DNA of 64,000 nucleotides, from contig NW_027168320.1 in the NCBI RefSeq assembly GCF_040954835.1, positions 399,501 through 463,500 on the forward strand, in the 5' to 3' direction. The notes under the pieces are model-generated. The model was not told the DNA's origin, ran no database searches, and saw only the letters and a program-made list of their open reading frames with translations. Source of the stretch: Lepisosteus oculatus (taxonomy: Eukaryota; Chordata; Actinopteri; Semionotiformes; Lepisosteidae). Positions 41,850 through 52,723 of the stretch are shown here, one piece after another. The first letter of the stretch is position 1, and the number at the start of each line of letters is the position of its first letter. The translations under genes were made by a program, and so were the position numbers.

Positions 41850-41921
41850 CGGTGCTCCCTAGTGGGTTAAAGTGCCTGCCTAGTAAGCAGGCGATCCTGG
41901 GTCTGAATACCAGCTGTGCCT
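41850..41921 (+). pseudogene. tRNA-Thr(AGT) pseudogene
   Basis: A Thr-type body with anticodon AGT and a perfect anticodon stem (GCCTGC/GCAGGC), but about 2 nt are missing between acceptor and D arm, and the T arm is mispaired. The mirror copy at 54358 is better. Confidence 0.75.
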
Positions 41922-42164
41922 CTCTCCGTGTCTTGTTGTGCCAAATGTATCATTTCAGACAAACATGTACAGCTTGGTTCAGTTTAATGCAAGAATTCAT
42001 TTCCTTTCTGGAATAACTTGTTTTTGAAGAAATCCATACATTTTGTGAAAGATGAAATCAATTTCTTGGTTGTCAGTGAAAAAATATTGCTGGCTACAAG
42101 AAGCGCAAACGACTGTTTTCTTTGACCATAAACCTGCAAATGTAGGGAGCACAAAAGGCTGTCA

Positions 42165-42238
42165 GTCTCTGTGGAGCAATCGGTTAGTGCATTTGGCTGT
42201 TAACTGAAAGGTTGGTGGTTCGAGCTTCTCTGGTATGC
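42165..42238 (+). pseudogene. tRNA-Asn(GTT) pseudogene
   Basis: The 5' half, the GTT anticodon arm and GGTTGGTGGTTCGAGC match tRNA-Asn. The T stem 3' strand and acceptor 3' strand (CTTCTCTGGTATGCG) do not pair. Confidence 0.75.
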
Positions 42239-43591
42239 GTGTCTCAGTTTTTCCAATGTAAACATCATCACCATCGCTAAAGAAGATGGCGCAGAAGGCT
42301 CCACAGCCGAAACGTTGTGCTAATTTTTTTCTCTTTTCAGCATGGAGTAAACCTTTGCTTTATCCTTTGCAGCCTAAGCATGCTGACGCAGCTACCTTTC
42401 TCTTAACGCACCTCAATCATTATTCACCAAAACGATCAGCAGAATAAGTCGCCTTTGTGGTGATGTCACTCCTCTGCTTCACAAATGTCCTAAGTGACGG
42501 GCCATTTCTTTCTGCCATTTTTCCGGAGCGGTTATTGATTGCTCCATCATTTCCCTCTTACTTTCCATCACTAGATTGAAAAAAAAAACAGAAACAGGCT
42601 GACAGGATGACAAATCAAATTGCAAAAACTCATCAAAGCACTCGATAGAGTATTTGAATCCACAAGTAGCTACGAGCAACTTTGTCTTGGCTTGCATGAA
42701 TGTCGGAAAATGTCAAAAAGAAAAAGATGGTGGCTTTTTCATATTCGTTCTTTTATTTTTAGCTCGTTGGCTCTTCTGTCCATTGTCCTCCTGCCTGGCT
42801 CTTGACCTGTGACTGTCTGAACGCACACAGTAGACTTTCATGCGGGGGATTTGTCCTGAGCCTCTGTGAAAGACCCACCCACCCCCATAAATAACTGCTC
42901 TAGAAACACATGATTGCAAAACTAAACCACAGCTTAAAGAGGAGCTTGTCATGACCGCCAGGCAGTTAAGACCAACTCTTAAGCGATCTAATCAGCACCA
43001 GCAGTGGGTGATTATTAACAAACGCTGCCGCACGAGTTAACCCACCTGCACACACTCCACCGTGCGGTACGCAGTGCTATTTTTACCATCTTTACCTGCT
43101 TCCCGCTGCTCGGTATTGAGTCTATTCCTTGAGAGCTCTACCTGGCGTTTTTTCCATTACCTCGTTTATTCTGGATATTGGACTCCCCTTCTGCCTTTTT
43201 GACTTTGGACCTCGCCTCTCACCTCGGACTGTTTGCCACCAGTGTTCTCCCTGGATTACGACTTACCTTACGCCTCTTGACCACGAAACAAAGCAAAGCA
43301 GAGCAAAACAAAACGAACAAACGAAAACCCTCACGTCCCGCACTTGCATATATCGCCGTTACGTGCCCAAGCGGTATTGTACGTCATCCTAGCACTGCAC
43401 CCCGGGCGTACGGTATATGGGAACGAGCACACGCCACGAATTGTCTCGAATCACTCCCTACAGCTGTAAGGCGCCTTGAAGCGTGCACCCCCAACTTTCT
43501 GCTTTGCCCATCTGTGAAAGGTAAACTCTTGAGCAAACTCTGAACCAGCTCTAAGGAAACAAATCCGATTAGATGTTACTTTGACTCATCT

Positions 43592-44339
43592 TTTTATGCT
43601 CAGTGCTGGATTGCTCAAACTCCAGCTAGGGTTAGGGTTAGCATTCCCACGCTACTTAGACACTTTGTTTATGCTCAGTGCTGGATTTTGGGAACTTCAG
43701 GACGAGTGGGAATTTTCTCCTATCTGTCAATTCTGTTTTGTTTTGGAGACTCTTGGCTGCCTATGTTGTACAGTGCAGCGTGAAGGAAACATTTTCCAAA
43801 ACTGTGTCAGCTCAAAAGTTGTAAGAAAACCTCTCCAGCTACTTTAACTCTCTTCATTTTTGTCATTTAATGTGACACTCGATGTATATCTGTATAACAT
43901 CAGTTATTCTGTGCGATTGATTCTCATTTCATTCTAAACTCGCCCGCCCAGGGACGCCATTAAATGTAGAGGTTTGATGGGTTTACTGAGATAATTATTA
44001 ATTGTAGCAATAAACACGAGGTTGTTCGTTGGGGCTTTTAGAAAATCAATCGTCAGAACAACTAACAACGCACACACATATGCAAATGGTGAGGCTCCAG
44101 TTCGACACCCAGTTCGACACCACTTTACAGTATATGACAAAAGCATGGCAGACTGTGCCGGACCGGCAGATAACTTCCGCTTATTTTGACCATATTAAAC
44201 ATTGGAAATCTTCCCACTTGCATTTGTGACACTTGATTTTGGCTCCACCTAAGACACTCTTAAATCTTCAAACACTTTTCTCTTCTCCTGCAACACACTT
44301 GTCTGTCGGCACTATGTGGCAGCGTTGCATGACAACCCC
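43592..44339 (+). other. Gene-free stretch between IR2 left arm and Ser block
   Basis: It holds GCTAGGGTTAGGGTTAGC (43624-43641, two telomere-like units), a segment at 43720-43870 shared with 61590-61740, and a segment at about 44297-44383 shared with 61740-61820. I see no coding or RNA gene. Confidence 0.6.
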
Positions 44340-44507
44340 TCTCACCACGGAAAGGAACCTAACAGCTTTGGTAAGAGAGTAGAATTACCTGAAGAACTGC
44401 TTTCCATGGAAACAGGACCAAGCGATGTAGCATTTTTATAGTACCAGGAAAGGAGAAGCGGCACTTCGCCTTTGCCGCACAGGCACAAGGCGACGTGCGG
44501 CAGACGC

Positions 44508-44589
44508 CATAGTCGGTAGGATTCGAACATGAGGGGGGAGTCCCCAATGGATTTCAAATCCATCGCCTTAACTACTCGGCCACGACTAC
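44508..44589 (-). tRNA. tRNA-Ser(TGA), T stem decayed
   Basis: An 82 nt tRNA-Ser with acceptor pairs intact (one G-T), a perfect anticodon arm (ATGGA TTTGAAA TCCAT) and anticodon TGA. The T stem has lost most of its pairing (TCATG against CCTAC), so it may be non-functional. Confidence 0.7.
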
Positions 44590-44960
44590 AGCGAGCTCGC
44601 CGCTGCCGCATTCCTCCTATAATCTAACACGGAGTGCGAGGTGGCTGCGGAAACCTTTTTAAAGTCGCTCTCTGTTAAAAAAAAAACCTTTCACAAGATA
44701 CATGCCGGCAGACAGACACGCCTCAGAGGGTTTAAGGCTGGCTTCACGTTCAAATGATAAAGTCTCCCCGTCCGGATGTCAAAATGCAACTTTGGCAGAC
44801 AGAAAAAACATCAACAAACCACAAATGTGGACAAGGATTTTACAAGCTGCACCACACTGCACTTTCAAAAGCATTTACATTCGTGTTAGACGCAGGAATT
44901 GTCTTTGTTTTGCGCGCTTACGAACGCCATGGAAAACGAAACAAAACAAAAGCCCTCAGC
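44590..44960 (+). repeat. Ser-tRNA flanking module, copy 3
   Basis: Third plus-strand copy of the module described at 1005. Its end at 44955-44960 (CTCAGCTCCTG) is the point that is joined to the tRNA-Thr fragment at 6486. Confidence 0.75.
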
Positions 44961-45904
44961 TCCTGCACTTGATTATAATGCCGTTACGTGTCGAAGCAGG
45001 AATTTACGTCATCCTACCACTGCAACACGGGGAATAGAGGGAAATGAACACACGCTACGAATCGTCTCAATCACTCCCTAGAGTCGTAAGGCACATTGAA
45101 GGGTGCACCCCCATCATTAATCGTTGGGCCTCTGTGAAAGGAAAGCTGTTGAGCAGTCTTTGAAACAGCTCGGATGAAACACTTGATTGCTTCCATGTGC
45201 ATCTGGAGCCCACTTCTTATTTTCACTTCACGCCGCCCAAAGCATTTCTAAAACAGGAGATTCGCGTTTGGGAATGCGCCCTGCCCTACAAATAAAACAG
45301 GTCTACAGGTCTGAAACCTGCTCCACGGAAAACAGTTCTGTTGCGCTTTTGATCAAAGGGAGATTCTCTGTTCTTACTTTTTGATGACATAACACCCAAA
45401 GGGGCTTCTTTGGAGCTGGATTCCAACCATCATCCTAAAGTTTCTTGGCGGTATCCTTTACAGTCCTCTGTTCGGTCGACAAGGAACAGAAGGGGGCAGC
45501 TTTCCTCACACATACAGTGCAATGTACTGTAGTATTCCCCTTCATTGAATACGCAGTTCTGCATCAGACCTCTAACTCGTTTCCTTAGCTTGGATTTAAG
45601 CCACGAAGCAGGCTTCTACTGTATAAACGTCTAGAGGAATCACAAACTATTTGAGAGGCCATCATCCCAGGGGGAACTGACAAAGTCTATCCCTAAACAC
45701 CTAGCGCAGTCTCTCGAGAGACTGTCAAAAATCGCTTTCTCCCTTGGCAGCAGCGGCACGTAAATACTGTTACTGCCACTGTTCGATACCGACGTTAGCC
45801 TTCTATACCATGTTCAGCCACCGCTAGAAAATGTAAGGCTCTAGTACTGGAGCAAACAAAAGGAGGGCCAACGTCGAACGGGCACACGTGTCAGACGTAG
45901 AGAA

Positions 45905-45986
45905 CGACGAGGATAGGATTCGAACCCATGCATGCAGAGTACAATGGATTAGCAGTCCATCGCCTTAACCACTCGGCCACCTCGTC
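45905..45986 (-). tRNA. tRNA-Ser(GCT), duplicate
   Basis: A complete 82 nt gene with acceptor GACGAGG/CCTCGTC and anticodon GCT. The T stem ATGGG/CCTAT pairs with one wobble, and the variable arm differs slightly from the 7477 copy. Confidence 0.93.
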
Positions 45987-46366
45987 GATGAAACTGGGCT
46001 GTCCAGACATGAGTTGGCGCGCTCCAGATGATCTTTTTCATTTTTTTTCCCTCGTACTCGAGGGTCCTTTTCCTGTTCCACATGCGATTTCAACATTTTC
46101 CTTGGGAGATGTCAAGCCAGCAAGCCACTGCTGTGGTTCAGTGGCCAGTGTGGAGTTCAGTGGCCCTGTTGTACACAGAAAGCACATTGAGCTCCTTGGA
46201 CATGAAAAGTTCCAGATAAAAGCCATTTGTCATCCTTTCTCTTGGTGTCGATGTTGCTATTGTATGTAAAGGTGGCAACTTGCTCAGCGAGCAGGCGGAG
46301 CACACACCGAATGCAGATGTGTCTGAGTGGTGTGTCCAAGTGGCTGCAAAAGGACAACACTCCCAG

Positions 46367-46440
46367 AGCGCCGTGGCTTAGTTGGTTAAAGCGCTTGTCT
46401 CTTAAACAAGAGATGCTGGGTCCGAATCCCAGTGGTGCCT
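46367..46440 (+). tRNA. tRNA with Thr body but CTT (Lys) anticodon
   Basis: The 74 nt body is that of tRNA-Thr(AGT): GCCGTGGCTTAGTTGGTTAA, T stem CTGGG/CCCAG and 3' end GGTGCCT. The anticodon arm, however, reads CTTGT CTCTTAA ACAAG, so the anticodon is CTT (lysine). The loop equals that of tRNA-Lys(CTT), and the stem carries a paired C-G to T-A change compared with Thr, so it remains perfectly paired. Weak points: A1 opposite C72, TCC in place of TTC in the T loop, and only TTCTTT as a terminator-like signal. The duplicate slot at 7938 keeps AGT. Confidence 0.82.
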
Positions 46441-46681
46441 TCTTTGTTCTGTCTTCTTGAACAGAACTGGTCCTTACAGACAACCGCCTACGGCTAGACT
46501 TAATTAAATGCAAGTATTCATTTCCTGTCTTTAACGCGACTTGTTTTTCTTAAAATGGATGAAACTTGCAAAACATGAAATACAAACATTGCTAATCAGC
46601 GCTAGCGGCTGGCAAAAAAAAAGAAGTCAGCAATGTTTTTTTTCTTTAACCTTAACCCTGCTAATGGAGAAGAGTTAAACG

Positions 46682-46757
46682 ACCGAGTCTATGCAGCTTA
46701 AACGGTGCTCACGTCGGGTTCTTAGCTGAAAGGGTGGTAAATCTCGCTCACCCCAGT
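46682..46757 (+). pseudogene. tRNA-Asn relic, duplicate
   Basis: Same degraded Asn-derived segment as 8256-8330, recognisable only by comparison with 42165. Confidence 0.4.
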
Positions 46758-47607
46758 CCTTAATCTTTTAAAAGGATACAAAATTGAACCTAGTAGCCAC
46801 ATCACATACATCCTGTTCAACGATAAAAAGGTGACATCTATACTCGATCCAGAGTAAATCCCACGTTGAGGGCATATTTTTTTCCACTTTACCATGAGTC
46901 GGGCTCAGCTGCACAGAGGCGAGAGCAGAGCAATGAGGTCACGGGGACAGGGGAGTCACACGTTTTCGGTTTAAACACGTGGAAGAAAACTGAGGGATCC
47001 ACAGTATGTGGACCCTCCGTGCGCCATCAGTCCGCACTCCGGACTCTGAATCCTGCCATCCAAGTTAAGATCTCGGCGGAACCTGAGGTGCAGTTCCTTC
47101 TTAAAACGTAATCTGGTGAGCATTTCTAGAATCGTACTTGTATAGATGCAGCCTTTAATGTGTTGCTAGGTTAAAATTGATGACTTCTTGAACTTCAGTA
47201 GGCAACTGCCCTCTTGATTTCGGATTTAATTTCTTTATTACAGGGGCGCTTTTATGAAGACAGAGTCATGTTCAGGTACTTTGCTTGATGGAGGAAGCAT
47301 ATTTCGGACTCTGTGATCTGCTCACCTGGAAAGGTCTCCTGTACTACTACAAGAGAGAAGTAGAGTCTGGAAGAATGGACAATTTTATGATGCTTTGGAA
47401 GATGTTTTTTTTTCTTTGAAATCGAAATGAATCAGAATATCAGTGCAAAAGACAAACTCTTGGTTTGGTTTAAAGAGATATGGTTTTAAAACAGACAAAA
47501 TGTAGAAAACAGGTGTTTCTCACTTTTGGAAAAGAATGGACCGGGGGTAATATTTTACTAGTTGCAGTGCTGATCTCACTGGGTTACAGTCCTGCAGTGT
47601 CACACCA

Positions 47608-47680
47608 GGGCCAGTGGCGCAATGGATAACGCGTCTGACTACGAATCAGGAGATTGCAGGTTCGACTCCTGCGTGGCTCA
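47608..47680 (+). tRNA. tRNA-Arg(ACG), duplicate
   Basis: A 73 nt gene with anticodon ACG and loop CTACGAA. There is one acceptor mismatch (G7 opposite G66), and the discriminator is A where the 9182 copy has G. It is otherwise intact and followed by TTTTT. Confidence 0.88.
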
Positions 47681-48637
47681 GGTCGTTTTTAAACGCATCG
47701 GGCTACTCCCTAAGTAGTCTGTGCTACTTACTGCGTTGTAATCGTACCCAGTAAGAGATTTCCTTCATGTAAATGAACTGCACCTGACAGCTTTAGAAAA
47801 ACACCTGGGCTCAGTACGGTGCTGAGAGCTCAGCGTTGCTGTTGTTCTAATTAGCACGCACTGCATCGGCTATGAGCCCGAACCTTTCAATTATTCCGAT
47901 CAGTAAGTCAAAACGTAGTCCACATGAACGGTAGAAATATTCTCTTGTCTGTCTCTTGTTTGTATAGAACTGAATGTCCCTGACAATGTACTGTTAGTTT
48001 TAATTGAAGAACGGCATTTGTGTTCAAATATACCAGACAAGTTTATGTAACTGCTCATGCGACACTCAGTTGTAATTAGTCAAGAAATAAAGTCGAACAA
48101 CAGCTGCGGGTTTGATTCTGAACGTATGAGATTGCAGCGCCTTTTACTTCCATTGACAAATGATAGAGATTCGAAGACAGATCCTTCAGACCAGCAAGCA
48201 AACCCACGGCTATTTCGGTTTTCTATCTAGGCAACGTTGGTGTCTGCAATAGCATACATGAAAGCGTGATGCAATTTCTGTGGCTACATTTGTTGCACGT
48301 CATGCACAGTAAGAGTGTTTCTAACACCAAATAAAAAGTCAACAATTAGCGATCACGCCTTCTCCTCAGTTAACCCACTGAAACCCTTGCTGTTAACAGT
48401 TCTTTACTGCGTGCTTTACCAGCACCTACATATCGTGTCGGTTCTTTCAGCTTTATTCATTAGGTTTTCAAAGGCATAAGTAGAGCACCAGAGGTGCGAA
48501 CGCAGAATGTATGGTAATCTGAAGAACTGCTTTCCATGGCAGCGGGTCCAAGCGATTTAGCGTTTTTATAGTACCGGGAAAGGAGAAGCGGCACTTTGCC
48601 TTTGCCGCGCAGGCACAAGGCGACGTGCGGCAGACGC

Positions 48638-48719
48638 AGGAGTCGGCAAGTTCCGAACCTGCGCGGGAAGTCCCCAACGCATTTCGAGTCCATCGCCTTA
48701 ACCACTCGGCCATGACAAA
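48638..48719 (-). pseudogene. tRNA-Ser(CGA), decayed acceptor
   Basis: An 82 nt Ser body with CTCGAAA loop (anticodon CGA). The acceptor 5' strand (TTTGTCA) no longer matches the 3' strand, and the anticodon stem is mispaired on its 3' side. It is the longer relative of the deleted copy at 10252. Confidence 0.75.
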
Positions 48720-50133
48720 AGCGAGCTCGCTGCTGCCGCATTCCTCCTATAATCTAACACGGAGTGCGAGGTGGCTGCGGAAACCTTTTTAAAGTTGCTC
48801 TCCGTTAAAAAAAATACCTTTCACAAGATTCGTGCCGGCAGACAGACACGCCTCAGAGGGTTTAAGGCTGGCTTCACGTTCAAATGATAAAGTCCCCCAG
48901 TCCGGATGTCAAAATGCAACTTTGGCAGACAGAAAAAACATCAACAAACCACAAATGTGGACAAGGATTTTACAAGCTGCACCACACTGCACTTTCAAAA
49001 GCATTTACATTCGTGTTAGACGCAGGAATTGCCTTTGATTTGCACGCTTACGAACGCCATGGAAAACGAAACAAAACTAAAGCCCTCAGCTCCTGCACTT
49101 GATTATAATCCCGTTACGTGTCGAAGCAGGAATTTACGTCATCCTACCACTGCAACACGGGGAATAGAGGGAAATGAGCACAAGCTACGAATTGTCTCTA
49201 ATCAGTCCCTACAGTTGTAAGACGCCTGGAAGCGTGCACCCCCATCATTAATCTTTGCGCATCTGTGCAAGGTAAACTCTGGAGCAGTCTCTGAAACGGC
49301 TCAAAGGAAACACGTGATTGATTCCATGTGCATCTGGGGTTCATTTCTTATTTACATTTAATTCAAGGGAAAGGCTTGGGTCAGTTTCAGACGGCCTCCA
49401 ACAGCGAGATTCAAGCACCCCACCTTCAGCCCAATCTGCGCCGCCAGAACGCCAACGGCTCCTCTGGTCTCCGGGGTGCGGTTGTGACCCCGTAACCTAA
49501 AGTGTTGGTGGCAGACAAATGGAGACTAACAGGTGATGTCCTAGGACATGACTACATTGTGACACTCGGTGGGGATGGTGACCATTGCTTGGAAAAGAGT
49601 GCGGGGCCCCTTTAGAAAAACATTTTGTTAACAGGCATTCTGCCTCAGCCTAAACACCTATAGCTTGCAAAGCGCATGCTATTAGACAGGCACCTCTGCA
49701 AGACCTTAAGAGTCTCTTAAACTAGTGATAGTAAGGTGTTCCCAGTGGGCGATGTTTGGCTTTCAAATCATCTCTCTGTGGAAGCGCCGAGATGCAGCTG
49801 TTTAAGGCTTAGAAGCAGCTGACTGTTTCACTACCTAGCTGATTACTGTCAGTCAGGGAGCTCAGAGGTGAAAAGCCTGTCTGAGAGACAATTCGCCGTC
49901 GATCAGTTCAATATGTTCCGTACCAGCTCGGCGCACCTGAGATCATCTTGGTAGCCGTGTAGCTCAGATGAGTGAGAGCGTGTGTGTGTGTACCACCGTG
50001 ATTGGATGCCGGTCCTTCTCAGGTCACAGTAAACCTTCTGCTGCCTAACTTTCCTAATTTTGGGGATCCCTTTGAAAAAGCAAAGGAAAAAAAAAACTGG
50101 CTCTTCATCAGCGTGATCGACCCAACCCAGTGT

Positions 50134-50206
50134 GTCCCAGTGGCCTAATGGATAAGGCACTGGCCTCCTAAGCCAGGGATTGTGGGTTCGAGCCCTATCT
50201 GGGGTG
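50134..50206 (+). tRNA. tRNA-Arg(CCT)
   Basis: A complete 73 nt tRNA-Arg with anticodon CCT, perfect anticodon arm (CTGGC CTCCTAA GCCAG), T stem GTGGG/CCTAT with wobbles and an acceptor closed by wobble pairs. TTTT lies about 12 nt downstream. It decodes AGG. No second copy is in the window. Confidence 0.93.
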
Positions 50207-50300
50207 CTCCTGTCCCATTTTGAGCGTACAAATGTCCTTGTGATTTGCAAAGCTGCAACCCCACCTTACTCAGTGAGCGTCTCTGCTTTTCTCTCACATA

Positions 50301-51235
50301 CAGTTGGGAGAAAAACTTTTGTAAACAGCCCTTCGGAATGATGTGGATTTCTGCATGAATGGCTCCTAACATGTGATCTTATCTTTATCTAAGTCATAAT
50401 AATTAATAAAGAGAGTCTGATTTCACAAACAACACACGCCCAACATTTGACATTGCTGTTTCTTTATTGACCAAATGGTTTAAACAATCAAGGTCATTGA
50501 TGGAAAAAGTACGTGAACCCTTATATTAAGGAGCTAGTGGAACCTCCTTTATGACAAAAACCTCAATCCCCACTTTCAGTAGCGGCTGGTCAGACCTGAG
50601 CAGCGGTTAGGAGGTATTATGGCCTATTCCTCTATGAAAAACTGTTTCAGTTCATGTATATTTTTGGGATGTCTTGCGCTGAACGGCCTGCTTCAGATCA
50701 CGCCACAGCACTTCAATGGGATTGGGGTCAGGACTCTTACTTGGCCATCCCAAAATACGGAATTTCTTCTGTTTCAGCCACTCTGTTGTTGATGTACTCC
50801 TTTGTTTTTGTCATGCTGCATGACCCAGCGTCTTTCGAGTTTTAGATCACAGGCAGACACCCTGACATTCTGCTGTAGAATTTCCTGATACATCTTGGAA
50901 TTCATCGGTCCCTCGATGATTGCAAGCCGTACAGCCTCCGCCATGCTTCCCAGGTGGGATGAGGTTTTGGAGTTGGTATGCAGTGTTTTGTTATCTCCAA
51001 ACATAACGCTGTGCACATTTACCAACAAGTTCAACTTTTGTCACGTCTGTCCACAGAACATTGTTCCAGGAGTTGCTGAGGAACATCCATGTGGTCTTTA
51101 GCAAACTTGAGAGGGGCAGTGGTGGTTTTTTTGGGGGGGAGAGCAGTGGTTTCCTCCATGGTGACCTCGCATGATCACCACTCCTGTTCAGATTTCTTCT
51201 TATGGTGGACTCATGAACACAGACGTAAGACAAAG
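50301..51235 (-). mobile_element. Tc1/mariner transposon, decayed, 5' part missing
   Basis: The 3' end (50301, after a TA dinucleotide) reads CAGTTGGGAGAAAAAC, like fish Tc1 terminal repeats. On the minus strand broken frames encode a Tc1 transposase: a helix-turn-helix-like ESTIRRNLNRSG region, VLWTDVTKVEL holding the first catalytic aspartate, RYVWR, and further fragments toward the 3' end in other frames. Several shifts and stops make it inactive. The N-terminal part is cut at about 51235 where L2 sequence begins. Confidence 0.85.
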
Positions 51236-52250
51236 TCAACCACCTGTTCGCTAGATCCCATACCCACTCAGCTAGTCAAAGATTCCCTCGAAGGACTGGC
51301 AGGACCTATAATTAGTATGATGAATGCATCGCTTGCGTCAGGCGTTGTACCTGATCAATTTAAGGTAGCGGTTGTTAGACCGCTCCTTAAGAAGTCAAAT
51401 TTGGATCCACAAGTTCTTAACAACTACAGGCCTGTCTCAAAGGTCCCATTTCAATCTAAAAGTCTTGGGAGAATAGTTGTTGCCCAACGTCAATCGTATC
51501 TGGATTCAAATAATATACTTGAGAAATTTCAGTCTGGTTTCTGAAACTGCATTAACAAGAGTCGTAAATGATATTCTCTTAGCTACTGATGCGGGGAATG
51601 CAACAGTGCTTGTGCTTCTAGATCTTAGAGCTGCCTTTGACACGGTTGACCTCTCTGTTTTGTTACACAGGCTTGAGTTTGAGGTTGGCTTATCTGGAAC
51701 CGTCCTTCAGTGGTTTACTTCACATTTTACTCATCGTTTTCATTATGTTCAAATATCTAATAATTGTACTGCTTCATCAATGTCACCAGTTCAATTTGGG
51801 GTACCAGAAGATCAGTGCTGGGACCAATATTGCTCTCTCTCTCTACATGCTGCTGCTAGGTAGGATAATATGAAAAAATAATATGAACTTTCATTCATAT
51901 GCTGATGACACTCAAATAAACATTTTGTTTACACCAAACGACAACTCTTCTATTATCAGTTTAGTTAAATGCATTAAGGAAGGAAATACTTGGATGTGTG
52001 AAAACTTTTTGTTACTCAACTCTGAGAAAAATGAGGATCTGTTGATCGGAGGCAACAATACTGATAGGACTACTATAACTTCAGCACTTAACTCAGAGGA
52101 TTTAAACATTTGCCTCAAAGAGACAGCACGTAACCTAGGCGGCATATTAGACACAAGGCTCTTAACAACTTGCATTGTTAAGTGCCTTGGGACAACCTTG
52201 TTGTGAAAGGCGCTATATAGAAATACATTGATTTGAATTGAATTGACAAT
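51236..52250 (+). mobile_element. L2-type LINE fragment, longer copy
   Basis: Reverse transcriptase fragments in two or more frames: SLDPIPTQLVKDSL, GVVPDQFKVAVVRPLLKK and LNNYRPVS in the first part; a shift near 51541; then LLDLRAAFDTVD (motif A) and HSYADDTQ (motif C, about 51893-51916). The 3' tail near 52204 has AAAGGCGCTATATAG and TTGAATTGAATTGA. It matches 1-718 almost base for base from 51526 onward. Confidence 0.88.
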
Positions 52251-52327
52251 GTAAAATGTTGTGTGTGTTGTTTGTTAAACAAGACTGTCTTTATTTATCA
52301 AAAAATAAAAGGAATTTGCTAGGAATG

Positions 52328-52723
52328 CAAACGTTAGGTTGCGCTTCTTCATGCTGCATCGTCGGCATGAGTGGAGCTTTTTAAACGTCTGTACTTACTG
52401 TGCCCCATAAGAAATCGTTTGTCCCCGTTCAAAAGAGATTGTGCGATGTCCTGCAGTGTTCGCAAAGCAAACCTTTGACAGTTTGAAAAGAGGAATTTAT
52501 TCTGCTTCCTGTGCGTGCAGTAGTTACAAAGTTGAACGTCTTTACACGATTTGCTGCAGTTTTCAGTGGGCGGGCTTTGTCAGATGGCTTGGAAAAATGC
52601 ACTGTGTTTCGGCTCGGGAAACATCATGAGAAGTGTCCTGCATGTTTTCTGTGTATAGCTGTCTTTTAACGCATACAGAATTCATTCGAAATCATTGATT
52701 TCTCCAATTAACAAGGGTCCCTT
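52328..52723 (+). repeat. Detached fragment of the U4 / tRNA-Gly unit
   Basis: It corresponds to unit positions 17957-18346 in the same orientation with scattered differences, including a 13 bp insertion near 52605. It contains neither U4 nor tRNA-Gly and is joined to L2 on the left and to IR2 on the right. Confidence 0.88.

Larger units (their letters stand above)
36693..43591 (+). repeat. Inverted repeat IR2, left arm (about 6.9 kb)
   Basis: Reverse complement of 52728-58341, with larger indels than IR1. Matched landmarks: 40451-40645 with 55677-55871; 43178 with 53141; 38080 with 56906; and an AAACGCGTTTACGATTTAAATC-type block at 36693 with about 58320-58341. The stretch of about 38520-40150, with tRNA-Ser(TGA), is present only here. 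No gene is seen at 36693-38519 or 42386-43591. Within it 37650-37720 and 38228-38296 are direct repeats of each other. Confidence 0.85.
44960..50042 (+). repeat. Direct duplicate of 6487-11625
   Basis: About 5.1 kb, collinear, with high similarity by eye. Main differences: 9305-9560 replaces 47733-47938; an anticodon arm is deleted at 10252; and the Thr-type locus differs. It carries Ser(GCT), Thr-body/CTT, an Asn relic, Arg(ACG) and a Ser relic. Gaps (44961-45904, 46758-47607, 47681-48637, 48720-50042) contain no protein gene. Confidence 0.88.

Noticed and set aside
43624-43641. An interstitial telomere repeat
   Set aside because: Only two TTAGGG units; too short to mean a fusion or healed end.
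50654-50845. Plus-strand frame in the Tc1 region
   Set aside because: Antisense to transposase fragments on the minus strand.
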